DNA of 64,000 nt, taken from the NCBI GenBank assembly GCA_029168955.1, contig JAPDOI010000193.1, positions 682,001 to 746,000 on the forward strand, in the 5' to 3' direction. The translations under genes were made by a program, and so were the position numbers. Positions 32,570 through 44,330 of this stretch are shown here, piece after piece. The notes under the pieces were generated by a model that saw nothing but the letters and a program-made list of their open reading frames with translations, had not been told where the DNA came from and did no database searches. This DNA comes from Aplectana chamaeleonis (lineage: Eukaryota; Nematoda; Chromadorea; Rhabditida; Cosmocercidae). Within the stretch, counting starts at the first letter, position 1. Each line of letters starts with the position of its first letter.

Positions 32570-33690
32570 TCAAAAGGAAAGAACTCTCCATGCTGATTTT
32601 GAGTATGGTCGTAGTGACCTGAGAGACCACTTTGAGCAGTGTTACCACACTGTGCTGGCCACAAAACAGAGCAGCAGCTGAGGCGACGAATGATTTCGGC
32701 ACGTGCTCCTCGAGCAGCAGCTTGTCCACTTGTGCTGCTCTCGCTATTCTAGTAGAAGTGAGAGGCATTTGCGCTCCATGACAGCCCACGATCGTCTGAG
32801 ATGAAGACTGTTTGATTGCTTCAGTTATATACACCTTTTTGATGAAAAAAAGAGAAAAGATTAATTGAATAGCTATTCAGATGTTTGTAGTATGTGCAAG
32901 TTTGTAACAAAGAGCTCTCCATGCTGATTGTGAATATGCTCGTAGCCGTCCAAATGAACCACTTCGAGCAATGTTACCATACTACGGTTGCCAAAAAAAG
33001 AACAGCAGCTGAGGCGACAAATGGAGGGCGAGGGCAGCACGTGCTTTCGAATGTTTCGGACCGCTGTAATATTTGATAGCGAACTCAGAAAACCGCCGCA
33101 TCCATTGCGTGTCGAATATGCATTCAACTCGGGTGACCACACCCATCGAAAGGCTTTTTCGCAGGCGCACATGCTCCAGACAGCAGCACGTGCTGCGAAA
33201 TTTCACCGCAGGAGCACTTGCAGCAAAAGTTTATAGCAGGGGCGCGTGCTGCAGGATAGCCCAGCGCTATCGTAGCAGCACACCGTCACGCAACCCGGCC
33301 GGAACACCCACATGCGACGCGGCCAACTCGCTGAGCACCATCTGTCTGGGGTTGCGAGCGGTTGGACGAGGTCTCCAGCGGCTGGGTGTGCCAAATACCC
33401 CAAATTTGGGTGATTAAACCGGCGACGCTATCGGCATCGTAATCCCTCCTCAAGAGTGCGTCGTATGCTTTCCTTTTTTGCAAAATCGCTTTGTCATTGA
33501 GTTGAATGTTTATCATGCACGCATTCAACGTCTTATTTGATGGGGCACATGCTGTAATTTGACACACGATAAAAGCACGTGCTCTCCTAGCAGCACGTCC
33601 CCTCACTGTGCTCGAAACCGTTTTGTCTTCGAGTTGAATGCATATTAGACACGCAATCGAATGCGGCGATTGTGTGAGAAGGTCCAACCA
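32570..33690. repeat. Complex repeat cluster with GCAGCACGTGC motifs
   Basis: A block at about 32577-32740 is repeated directly at about 32910-33060 (CTCTCCATGCTGATT, AGCAGCTGAGGCGAC). A 39-bp block at 33095-33133 recurs inverted at 33628-33668 and, less well, directly at about 33480-33530 (GAGTTGAATG). AGCACGTGCT palindromes occur repeatedly. Confidence 0.7.
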
Positions 33691-33950
33691 TATGCTAGCC
33701 ATGCAGGGTCAAGCTCACGGTGGTCCGCGGACCACCGTGGGACCGAGGGGGGGTCGTTATTTTTTTTTGAGAAAATTTTAAATTTTTGGTTGGGGGTCGT
33801 TATTTTTTTGACCCTTCTTAAATAATGGCTGTATCGCTGAAAAATTGAATCTTGAGGTAAAATTATTTGTGGCCATGATTATTTACCATGGAATGGTCAA
33901 CATGATCGATGGAACAAGAGCAGTTTCCAAATAAAAAATAGAGTAAATCA

Positions 33951-35060
33951 TCAAGCGTGTACTAGCTCAACATTATCTCGACTACAACAGTCGGAGTAGA
34001 CATTGCTTCGGGGTTTTCTAGCTAAATCCGATAGAAGTGAAGACTGTTTTATCGCTTCGGAACTGGTTGGGCCACGACTGCAAACTTTGTGCAGATCTGG
34101 CAATGGTAGCGTAGGTTTCGTACGATGGCATCGCATCCTGTATAGCGCAGTACTTTTGAAGTAAGGCGATTAAGTTCGTAATCGAATCTAGACGTACTGT
34201 GATCTGTATCTTGTTCGCGTCGTCTATATTTGGGCCAGCCTCTGGTATTGAACTTGGCGTTTGTAGGTTTATACATTATGAAGCTTTTGAAACTCGCTAT
34301 TTCACATTGTATCATCTCCAGCAGTTTGTGACGACACAAAGGATAGGGAAAATCCTTCTGCTTCCTGCGTTAGCCTCGTCTCCTGGGAATATATACCTTC
34401 GAATTTGATTGGCATAGCTGGAGTATAACTCTGTGATGTGGGTGCTAACCAGAGCAACAGATGTCCCTTCGTTATACACTTTACCCAAGGCTCAATGGCT
34501 AAGAGCATCGATGTCAAAGGTAATGTATCCGGTGTAACGATAAGCGTTGCCTTGTTCTCTTTGATGGAGTGTGACTCCTCATCTCTGTTTTTGTGGCTTT
34601 ATGTTTCGGTACTCCGAAATTGAGAGCGTTTCATGGCTTTGCGACGTCGGTCCACTAAGGCTCTTAAATGTCTTAGCCTCATACCACAGCAGGCATTCAG
34701 CAACTGGGCCATCAAAAGAGGTATAGTACTGATCAAAAAACTCTGTGCTCACATTTTCGCATCTTAAGCTCAAGGGATTCTTCATTTTCGAAATGTTATT
34801 GTCTCTCATTAATCTTTGTGCAACATTTGCCATTTTGCCGCCCTTGTCTCCCATCATGTGGTCGAAATATCGCCAGCGAGACACATATTATACTATGAGG
34901 TCCTTTTTTGCACTCTTTGCATAAGGTCTGCAAATACTTTCTGCATCAGGTCGAAGCTCTTCATCCGTATTCTGGGGCAGACCGTGACCAGAAATTTGGA
35001 GTCGGTAGCGAAACTAAAACTGTACCCGAATCATCTAGAGCTTTGCTCTGTTTGGTTCAC
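33951..35060 (-). pseudogene. Decayed coding region of unknown type inside the 6.16-kb element
   Basis: Successive minus-strand frames look protein-like. About 35020-34896 gives GYSFSFATDSKFLVT then FDLMQKVFADLMQRV. 34884-34579 gives MMGDKGGKMANVAQRLMRD, then FFDQYYTSFDGPVAECLLWY. 34517-34302 gives KFEGIYSQETRLTQEAEGF. 34339-34049 gives RFDYELNRLTSKVLRYTG, then a CQIC motif. They are separated by stops or frame changes. I do not recognise a hAT dimerisation domain or BED finger, so the function is unknown. It could be the element's old transposase, a captured gene, or chance openness. Confidence 0.35.
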
Positions 35061-35246
35061 ATAACACCCCAAACCTTTGGGTGCTGAGGCTCTCAGAGGA
35101 GGAAAACATATTCCGAAAAATAACACGCGAATGCCATTTCTCGCTCCGAAACTTTAGGAAGATTGCACACAACATCTCCGTAATCATTTAATACCTTAGC
35201 ACTCGAAGATTCAAAACAAGTTCAAAATCGTGCAAGCCGAAAGGAA

Positions 35247-38200
35247 GCGAGTCTGGAAATGGCGGAATGTCAGTTTCAGAACAATGTACCCATAATGAGG
35301 GTATCAATCGACTGGAAATGTTCCAAAAATCATTTCTAGATAGGTGAAAAAATAACTTTTTTCAAAAACTGAACTTCACCTACCCCCCTCCGGACATTGA
35401 AAAAATCGGCCCAAAAATCGAAAAAGAGTCGTCTAGATACATGACCTAGTGAAAGAGTGGAAACTGTAGACAGATGTTAGAAAATATTAACGTCCGGGGA
35501 TGAGCTCATGAAATCGGTTTTGAGCCGAGTTATGGCCGGTCAAATGTGCGGTGGTCCCACGGTGGTCCAAAAGCCCCATCGGACCACCGTGGCCAAAAAC
35601 GGAGGGCGAAGGATTTTCCGGTTTCTGATATACTTTTTAGCTTTTTATCTGGCTGGATGTTTGGAGTATTGGCAGCGCATGGAACGCGATTCATCCACTT
35701 TGGAATGGTGAGGGTCCAAAAATTGAAAAAACCTCCAAAATGAAACGAGTCTGGAAATGGCGGAATGTCAATTTCAGAAAAAAGTACCCATAGCGAGGGT
35801 ACCAATCGACTGGAAATGTTCCAAAAATCATTTCTAGATTGGTGAAAAAATAACTTTTTTCAAAAACTGAACTTCACCTACCCCCCTCAGGACTGAAAAA
35901 ATCGCCCCAAAAATCGAAAAAGAGTCGTCTAGATACATGACCTAGTGAAAAAGTGGAAACTGTAGAGAGATGTTAGAAAATGTTAACGTCTGGAGATGAG
36001 CTCATGAAATCGATTTTGAGCCGAGTTATGGCCGGTCAAATGTGCGGTGGTCCCACGGTGGTCCAAAAGCCCCATCGGACCACCGTGGCCAAAAACGGAG
36101 GGCGAAGGATTTTCCGGTTTCTGATATACTTTTCAGCTTTTTATCTGGCTGGATGTTTAGAGTATCGGCAGCGCATGGAACGCGATTCATCCACTTTGGA
36201 ATGGTGAGGGTCCAAAAATTGAAAAAACCTCCAAAATGAAACGAGTCTGGAAATGGCGGAATGTCAATTTCAGAAAAAAGTACCCATAGCGAGGGTACCA
36301 ATCGACTGGAAATGTTCCAAAAATCATTTCTAGATAGGTGAAAAAATAACTTTTTTCAAAAACTGAACTTCACCTACCCCCCTCAGGACATTGAAAAAAT
36401 CGGCCCAAAAATCGAAAAAGAGACGTCTAGATACATGACCTAGTGAAAAAGTGGAAACTGTAGACAGATGTTAGAAAATGTTAACGTCCGGAGATGAGCT
36501 CATGAAATCGATTTTGAGCCGAGTTATGGCCGGTCAAATGTGCGGTGGTCCCACGGTGGTCCCACGGTGGTCCAAAAGCCCCATCGGACCACCGTGGCCA
36601 AAAACGGAGGGCGAAGGTTTTTCCGGTTTCTGATATGCTTTTCAGCTTTTTATCTGGCTGAATGTTTGGAGTATCGGCAGCGAATGGAACGCTATTCATC
36701 CACTTTGGAATGGTGAGGGTCCAAAAATTGAAAAAACCTCCAAAATGAAACGAGTCTGGAAATGGCGGAATGTCAATTTCAGAAAAAAGTACCCATAGCG
36801 AGGGTACCAATCGACTGGAAATGTTCCAAAAATCATTTCTAGATAGGTGAAAAAATAACTTTTTTCAAAAACTGAACTTCACCTACCCCCCTCAGGCCAT
36901 TGAAAAAATCGGCCCAAAAATCGAAAAAGAGTCGTCTAGATACATGACCTAGGGAAGGAGTGGGAACTGTAGACAGATGTTAGAAAATGTTAACGTCCGG
37001 AGATGAGCTCATGAAATCGATTTAGAGCCGAGTTATGGCCGGTCAAATGTGCTGTGGTCCCACGGTGGTCCAAAAGCCCCATCGGACCACCGTGGCCAAA
37101 AACGGAGGGCGAAGGTTTTTCCGGTTTCTGATATGCTTTTCAGCTTTTTATCTGGCTGAATGTTTGGAGTATCGGCAGCGAATGGAACGCTATTCATCCA
37201 CTTTTTGAATGGTGAGGGTCCAAAAATTGAAAAAACCTCCAAAATGAAACGAGTCTGGAAATGGCGGAATGTCAATTTCAGAAAAAAGTACCCATAGCGA
37301 GGGTACCAATCGACTGGAAATGTTCCAAAAATCATTTCTAGATAGGTGAAAAAATAACTTTTTTCAAAAACTGAACTTCACCTACCCCCCTCAGGACATT
37401 GAAAAAATCGGCCCAAAAATCGAAAAAGGGTCGTCTAGATACATGACCTAGTGAAAAAGTGGAAACTGTAGACAGATGGTAAACTATGTTAACGTCCGGA
37501 GATGAGCTCATGAAATCGATTTTGAGCCGAGTTATGGCCGGTCAAATGTGCGGTGGTCCCACGGTGGTCCAAAAGCCCCATCGGACCACCGTGGCCAAAA
37601 ACGGAGGGCGAAGGTTTTTCCGGTTTCTGATATGCTTTTCAGCTTTTTATCTGGCTGGATGTTTGGAGTATCGGCAGCGCATGGAACGCTATTCATCCAC
37701 TTTGGAATGGTGATGGTCCAAAAATTGAAAATACCTTCAAAATGAAACGAGTCTGGAAATGGCAGAATGTCAAATTCAGAAAAAAAGTACCCATAGCGAG
37801 GGTGCCAATCGACTGGAAATGTTCCAAAAATCATTTCTAGATAGGTGAAAAAATAACTTTTTTCAAAAACTGAACTTCACCTACCCCCCTCAGGACATTG
37901 AAAAAATCGGCCCAAAAATCGAAAAAGAGTCGTTTAGATACATGACCTAGTGAAAAAGTGGAAACTGTAGACAGATGTTAGAAAATGTTAACGTCCGGAG
38001 ATGAGCTCTTGAAATCGATTTTGAGCCGAGTTATGGCCGGTCAAATGTGCGGTGGTCCCACGGTGGTCCAAAAGCCCCATCGGACCACCGTGGCCAAAAA
38101 CGGAGGGCGAAGGATTTTCCGGTTTCTGATATACTTTTCAGCTTTTTATCTGGCTGGATGTTTGGAGTATCGGCAGCGCATGGAACGCGATTCATCCACT

Positions 38201-39742
38201 TTGGAATGGTGAGGGTCCAAAAATTGAAAAAACCTCCAAAATGAAACGAGTCTGGAAATGGCGGAATGTCAATTTCAGAAAAAAGTACCCATAGCGAGGG
38301 TACCAATCGACTAGAAATGTTCCAAAAATCATTTCTAGATAGGTGAAAAATTAACTTTTTTCAAAAACTGAACTTCACCTACCCCCCTCAGGACTGAAAA
38401 AATCGGCCCAAAAATCGAAAAAGGGTCGTCTATATACATGACCTAGTGAAAAAGTGGAAACTGTAGACAGATGGTAAACTATGTTAACGTCCGGAGATGA
38501 GCTCATGAAATCGATTTTGAGCCGAGTTATGGCCGGTCAAATGTGCGGTGGTCCCACGGTGGTCCAAAAGCCCCATCGGACCACCGTGGCCAAAAACGGA
38601 GGGCGAAGGTTTTTCCGGTTTCTGATATGCTTTTCAGCTTTTTATCTGGCTGAATGTTTGGAGTATCGGCAGCGCATGGAACGCGATTCATCCACTTTGG
38701 AATGGTGAGGGTCCAAAATATGAAAAAACCTCCAAAATGAAACGAGTCTGGAAATGGCGGAATGTCAAATTCAGAAAAAAAGTACCCATAGCGAGGGTGC
38801 CAATCGACTGGAAATGCTCCAAAAATCATTTCTAGATAGGTGAAAAAATAACTTTTTTCAAAAACTGAACTTCACCTACCCCCCTCAGGACATTGAAAAA
38901 ATCGGCCCAAAAATCGAAAAAGAGTCGTCTAGATACATGACCTAGTGAAAAAGTGGAAACTGTAGACAGATGTTAGAAAATGTGAACGTCCGGAGATGAG
39001 CTCATGAAATCGATTTTGAGCCGAGTTATGGCCGGTCAAATGTGCGGTGGTCCCACGGTGGTCCAAAAGCCCCATCGGACCACCGTGGCCAAAAACGGAG
39101 GGCGAAGGTTTTTCCGGTTTCTGATATGCTTTTCAGCTTTTCATCTGGCTGGATGTTTGAAGTATCGGCAGCGCATGGAACGCGATTCATCCATTTTGGA
39201 ATGGTGAGGGTCCAAAAATTGAAAAAACCTCCAAAATGAAACGAGTCTGGAAATGGCGGAATGTCAAATTCAGAAAAAAGTACCCATAGCGAGGGTGCCA
39301 ATCGACTGGAAATGTTCCAAAAATCATTTCTAGATAGGTGAAAAAATAACTTTTTTCAAAAACTGAACTCCACCTACCCCCCTCAGGACCGAAAAAATCG
39401 GCCCAAAAATCGAAAAAGGTTCGTTTAGATACATGACCTAGTGAAAGAGTGGAAACTGTAGACAGATGTTAGAAAATGTTAACGTCCGGAGATGAGCTCA
39501 TGAAATCGATTTTGAGCCGAGTTATGGCCGGTCAAATGTGCGGTGGTCCCACGGTGGTCCAAAAGCCCCATTGGACCACCGTGGCCAAAAACGGAGGGCG
39601 AAGGTTTTTCCGGTTTCTGATATGCTTTTCAGCTTTCCATCTGGCTGAATGTTTTGAATATCGGCAGCGCATGGAACGCTATTCATCCACTTTGGAATGG
39701 TGAGGGTCCAAAAATTGAAAATACCTTCAAAATGAAACGAGT
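35247..39742 (+). repeat. Nine-copy tandem satellite, unit about 497 bp
   Basis: The marker GTTATGGCCGG occurs at 35529, 36025, 36522, 37032, 37531, 38030, 38526, 39025 and 39521, giving intervals of 496, 497, 510, 499, 499, 496, 499 and 496. The 510 interval carries an extra copy of the 11-bp CCCACGGTGGT. Each unit holds the dyad CCACGGTGGTCC / GGACCACCGTGG with a 12-nt spacer, the same core as the element's left end. Subtype variants (GGATTTTCC versus GGTTTTTCC; TGGTAAACTATG in units 5 and 7 only) show unit exchange. Frames of 65-109 codons repeat in every unit and are not genes. Confidence 0.97.
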
Positions 39743-39869
39743 CAGTAAAGTCTACAAATTTTTTCACCCTTCCTAGAGGGTCGTTTTTTAGCCGAAAAAA
39801 TGTCCCTCTTAGGGGGGCTCGTTGTTCAGGACGACACGGACCACCGCTGTGCCTGACCCTGTAGCCATG

Positions 39870-40390
39870 TGAGTGTGGAAACATCAGCTCATACGAATCG
39901 CGCAAACTTTAATAGTTTCCATTGAATGATCTCGGTTTTCGAACATTCTGTTCAGCCAGGATTGCTTTCGTGGGTCGAACGCGTGGTCGTATCTAGGAGA
40001 ACTTTCTCCGAAAAGAAATTGAGTGAGTTCACACTACTGTCACCTAAGGTTGTGAGGAGCTCAAAGCACCTTAAGGTTTTAGGCCAGCAGAACTTCGGGC
40101 AGCAGCGTACTCGACCATTCATGGCCTCTTCATTTATTCCAGTCGAGTTAGGATCCGAGCAGAGTAGCGTCGCGGTCCCGCGCGAACTTTTGATGCGCTG
40201 CCGTATTGGTGGATTGCAACGATTCGTCAATACGGCCGTCTATCATACGGTCGCGTTGCGCCGAGATGCCACTCTGCTCAGCCCCCTAACGAGACGTGCA
40301 CGCGTGATTGAGGCGGCATTCGCGGCTAGGCGACGCCGCTGTCAACGTAGCCCACGGTGATCAACATAGTAGGACTTCAACACTCAAGAG
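39870..40390 (+). other. Unassigned; 144-codon ORF at 39926-40360
   Basis: The longest frame outside tandem repeats is plus strand 39926-40360. A 92-codon minus-strand frame overlaps it. The product is basic at its C-terminus (RRARVIEAAFAARRRR) and has no recognised domain, signal or membrane segment. Without homologues I cannot tell it from chance. Confidence 0.2.
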
Positions 40391-40461
40391 ACCGCTTGTC
40401 CACACTGCGCACCCACGGCTGTTTTGCCCTTCGGACCGCGTGTCCACACTGCGCACCCACG
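40391..40461 (+). repeat. Direct repeat GTGTCCACACTGCGCACCCA
   Basis: ACCGC(T/G)TGTCCACACTGCGC occurs twice about 44 bp apart, and a third relative (ACCGCGTGTCCACACGTG) lies near 41630. Possibly remnants of a dispersed repeat. Confidence 0.6.
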
Positions 40462-41824
40462 CCATAAATCTTTCAATGTTTTCTGAAGTTCTAATGCGTG
40501 AAGTCCTCCTCAAACACGAATAGGTTCTTATTAATATAAACTATCTACATTTACAGTGGTCAAGCATTTTGAGTGTTCTTAGTAATTTTACTACCACCTC
40601 CGAAAATGGCACTTTCAGATTTTCCGAGCTTCTTTGGTGAGAAAAAAATTGTCCCAAGCTCTGCTCAAGGAGGTTATTAGATTGATGCTCATCACGTAAC
40701 TGATGTCCTCTAGTTGATTTTCGAAATAGCAGTGTCACCTATTTGAGATAATTGCAGTAGGTCATCGTTTAAAATTTCGCTGTCTTGACCCCGAGGTTCC
40801 TTCGAGCTGCTGCACAAGTTTCCGGCGTTAACTTTGCAATTATCTTGAAATTTCCGTCGATTGCGGTATGTTAGCCATCGTTCATCTCTGTTGCAGATTT
40901 TGCTAAATTGCGAGAGGGAAATAACTTGAGGGGGGGGGGATGAAAACCTGTGAATAGTTCGATGCTCAAAATTTTGTTGATATTCCAGTACGGGGTGTAT
41001 TTGGAGGACTCGAAGAACAATCAAATGATGTTTTTTCAAGATTCCGAAAGCACCGTTGTTGTCTGCGGTTTGTTATCCGATGACAAACGTTTGGTGTTTT
41101 GGTGCGACTTCGCTCAGGTGGTCATTTGGGGGGGGGGGAGTGGTGATTATAAATCTGATTCCCATTTTGAGATTTCTGATGAAATTTTCATCAGGTACAT
41201 CGGACAATTTTGCAGGTCAAAGTTTATGAATCCGCCGAAAGTTCTCCATGAGGTTCAATAGGACATTGCATAGTAGAAGTTCGATCATTTTTCAAATTTT
41301 CAATATTTTAGGTTGGCTCCGCATGGCTCAGCTCTGACCATATTCTGTAACCTGCAGAAAATTCTAGAAGTCGAGAGACAAACGTTCATTTTGTGATCAG
41401 TACGTTCAAAAATTTGCGAAAAGTGTTTCAAAGCACCTCGTGCTTGCAAAGTTGAAATACCTTCCAAAAACAAGACAAAGCAGGCCCGTAAGAAAGCGGT
41501 GGATCATTGCTTCACTATGGCTTTACTTCAAATCTCTATTTACTCTCTGTACTCTCAGCTGGAGTGGAAGTGGAGTACTGGTGGTGTAAGTAAGAAAGCC
41601 TGCTCCAATCAAAATGGTTCCCAGCGGACCGCGTGTCCACACGTGTCACCCACGGAAACGATTAGCCGTGGAGCGCACCGGTCGGCTGTGGAAGTTCGCC
41701 GTGGATCAGGCGGTTTCTTAAGTGTTGATGTGCCTCGCCGCTCTATGACGGAAGTATATCCGATGACTGAGCAAGAGTTTAGTTGACTTCCAAGGTCAAT
41801 GCGAGAGGGCGCTTTGTGAACTGC
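40462..41824. other. Unassigned intergenic DNA
   Basis: Nothing supportable. It includes two short poly-G runs near 40931 and 41130. Confidence 0.5.

Positions 41825-41869
<45 letters not shown>
41825..41869 (+). repeat. (GA)n microsatellite
   Basis: About 45 bp of AG dinucleotides with a single interruption. Confidence 0.97.
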
Positions 41870-41871
<2 letters not shown>

Positions 41872-43357
41872 GGAGTCTCTATGTAACATGACACTCAAAA
41901 AATTAGCTACACTTGCTGCAGGCTGAGAACTGTTATGCGTAGCAAGGTTTTGTCACCAAATTTTGGATAATTTAGTGAATAAGGTGCGTTGTGTTGGGGC
42001 AACAGGGAGACTGCTCCGATGGGGAAACGAGGAATGTGCTGCTGTGACAACGATCTTTGCTACTGTATTACGGTTATGACGTTCTCTGCTCCTCTCCTCC
42101 CCTTCCTGGGAGGTTTTCGCAGTTGTTGCCCGAGAAGTTCTCTGCTTGTTAACATCGGGTAGCTTGAGCTATCCTGCTCGGCGAATGACCGAGTGCAAAG
42201 CTCCATCCTCAGCGCAATCAAGCGCTAAATGCACGTGTGTTGAACCCAAATTCATGGACAAATGCGAGTTTTAAGAGATTTTTCGTACTCATAATCTCAT
42301 TCCTATGAGGGAATGAATGAGTTTTTTCTTCTACTTAGCAAGTGCTCCTCTCACACTTTCAGTTCATGATACAACTTTGCCGTTCTAACCTACACATTAC
42401 AACCGCCATTCTATTATCCCCTGGGCCAGTAGCAATCTCCCAATGTGGTGACTTTAAAGAGGCAGCCAACCTGAGGTCGGTGACGCCTAGATGCCTCCTA
42501 TGGTTGCCACCTTAGAACGAGAATCATTCTCGAAGAGCAGCGTTGAATGCAAAACTCTCAAAACTCTTAGACCACTAGGCCACATGTTCATGTGTGAAGA
42601 ACTCTTTCTGTTTTCCTACATACACTCCCTCCACAGTTCTTCGTATTCATTGTAACTTTGATCGAACTAGCAGTAGTAAATATGGGTTTCGGGAGCGTGC
42701 AGACGTGTCCATCTTTCAGATTTAATAAGTTTCCAACCTCGGTTGATGGGATTTCGGAATTTTTCGAAAATCATCAAAGCGAGAGAATGTTAGATTCAAA
42801 AAAACGATTTTAAAAATTTTTTGTTGGATGACCTCTTACCACTGAACCACGATTCACAATACTTTGTAGTATGATTGTCGAGGAGCCAACCTCGTGTTTT
42901 TGTCACAATGTACCGAAAAATCCGAAGGATTTTTTTTAAATTATAAACTGTTTTTCTCCTTAGTCTGTTTCACGCTCCCCAGTCAACATAGAAAGAAGTG
43001 AACTCGAAGCGAAAGAGGAAAACGAAGTTTAGATTCAAGCCGCACTTAGATGAACTATTATACAGCATTAAGTAACTAGTACACGCGGATCACGTAAGTT
43101 TCATGCTTTTTCTAAAAAACAAAACAGTTTTCCAGCCATCTTTCTCAGATGGCTTTCTAAGCAAATCTGATTTTATTTGTGGTGTCGATTATTGGAAAAA
43201 AACCCGAAAATGGTTGAATATAGCCGCCGCAACTTTTAGAAATTGGAAGTTGAGCTTAGCATAGGACTAAAGCACGTGAAGTCTATAAAAGAGACGTATT
43301 CATGACAGCTACGTACAAATTGACGTTAATCTCCCACTAATCTTCGCCAGGAATCAT

Positions 43358-43696
43358 TTAATCATCAATAAAACCTTCGAACGTTTCGCCTGTCATTCCT
43401 ATCAGCTGGCAGCGGAGTGGTCCCGCCAGCCGGCGGGTCCAATTTTTCCTTGCCCACCTAGACAACGAGATAGGCCGCCGTGCTGTGCTGTGGTGGTAAG
43501 TGGACAGCGGACTGGTCGGTTCGCAAGCGCTCAACTGTCCTTTCTTAGAGCGCACTTGCCTCAAAAAGTCATCACCATTGGACGTGCTCGATCCCTCGAC
43601 CGCGGTATCGACCCAGCTCCTCTTCCCTCCGCGCGCTATTTCACTTTCCTCTGCGGCGGTGAGCGAAGTCACCACCCGTTTCTTGCAGTCAGCCAC
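43358..43696 (-). CDS. Element-borne ORF, 112 codons, unknown function
   Basis: Minus-strand frame from a GTG at 43694-43696 to a TAA at 43358-43360. The first residues are MADCKKRVVTS. The middle is acidic and serine-rich, and the C-terminal part is basic (TARRPISL, RWARKNWTRRL) and ends MTGETFEGFIDD. No signal peptide, membrane segment or transposase motif. The same residues recur in the copy at 22.06-23.55 kb, frameshifted, so the ORF predates duplication of the element. An ATG start in frame is absent, so the true 5' end may be an upstream exon. A 14-bp hairpin overlaps the start. Captured host sequence is my preferred reading, with low certainty. Confidence 0.4.
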   Translation of the reverse strand: MADCKKRVVTSLTAAEESEIARGGKRSWVDTAVEGSSTSNGDDFLRQVRSKKGQLSACEPTSPLSTYHHSTARRPISLSRWARKNWTRRLAGPLRCQLIGMTGETFEGFIDD

Positions 43697-43736
43697 CTCA
43701 CGAAGGAACGCTCACTGCTCCCAGGTGGCTGACTGC
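43685..43736. repeat. 14-bp perfect inverted repeat at the ORF start
   Basis: GCAGTCAGCCACCT (43685-43698) and AGGTGGCTGACTGC (43723-43736) with a 24-nt loop. The same hairpin is in copy 1 (about 23358-23410). Confidence 0.85.
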
Positions 43737-43871
43737 AATGGTCATTAACATGAGCGCCGCCTGTGCATTTCTATGCCGGCCCGTCCATATTGATAGCCGA
43801 GACGTGATTGACCCAGTCACCACGCAGTGACAGCCGGTAGCTGCCACCTTTCGGGGGATTGCTACTGGCCC

Positions 43872-44009
43872 TGGCCCACCGTCGTTTCTCACCTCCAACT
43901 GCCTGCAGAGAACTGTCAGACACTCAGGCAAACTGGGGATCGGAACCCCGTTCGACAGCCGTCGGAGCGGTCGAGGACGTCGGCTTCGACAGCTAAAAAG
44001 GGCGGAGTC
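43872..44009. other. Spacer before minisatellite
   Basis: No feature seen. Confidence 0.5.
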
Positions 44010-44330
44010 GTTCCCCCTGCTGCTGCCGTAGGTGCCCCTGCAGCCGCGTTCCGTGCCCCTGCTCCGGCACTTTTAAGATGCCCCTGCTGCCGCGTTCGAT
44101 GCCCCTGCACCAGCTCTTTTAAAATGCATCTGCTGCCGCCTTCGGCGCCCCTGCTCCGGCACTTTAAACGTGCCCCTGCTGCCGCCTTCGGCGCCCCTGC
44201 TCCGGCACTTTAAACGTGCCCCTGCAGCTGCGTTCGATGCCCCTGCTCCGGCATTTTTAAGGTGCCCCTGCTGCCGCGTTCCGTTCCCCTGCTCCGGCGC
44301 TTTTAGGATGCCTCTGTTGCCGCCGTTTAA
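44010..44330 (+). repeat. 46-bp minisatellite (GCCCCTGCTCCGGCAC)
   Basis: CCCTGCTCCGG-type cores at 44057, 44103, 44149, 44195, 44243 and 44287 give a 44-48 bp period, most often 46. Each unit has two similar halves of about 23 bp (GCCCCTGCTSCGGC, then ACTTTTAA or GTTCGAT). Confidence 0.9.

Larger units (their letters stand above)
33704..39861. mobile_element. 6.16-kb hAT-like element with internal satellite and perfect 8-bp TSD
   Basis: Left end CAGGGTCAAGCTCACGGTGG. The right end on the minus strand is CAGGGTCAGGCACAGCGG followed by TGGTCCG. The 8-bp duplication TAGCCATG is at 33696-33703 and 39862-39869. Next to the left end lies a perfect dyad around GGTCCGCGGACC. The content is a poly-T/G-rich subterminal zone, a 1.3-kb segment with decayed coding potential, then nine tandem units of about 497 bp reaching almost to the right end. 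hAT assignment rests on TSD length and CAGGG termini, since no transposase core is recognised. Confidence 0.92.
42423..43871. mobile_element. GGGCCAGTAGC element, copy 2 (1.45 kb)
   Basis: The left end GGGCCAGTAGCAATCTCC and the minus-strand right end GGGCCAGTAGCAATCCCC match those of copy 1. Order of parts: left end, shortened tRNA-like segment (A box kept, about 42575), AT-rich middle, minus-strand ORF, right end. The CAGTGACAGCCGGTAGCTGCC block near the right end is nearly identical in both copies. Confidence 0.93.

Noticed and set aside
35508..39905. Repeated 65-127 codon frames on both strands
   Set aside because: The same frames recur in each 497-bp satellite unit and change with small indels. 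No domain is present.
39926..40360. 144-codon plus-strand ORF as a host gene
   Set aside because: No recognised domain, overlapped by a minus-strand frame, and no splice context. Listed as unassigned.
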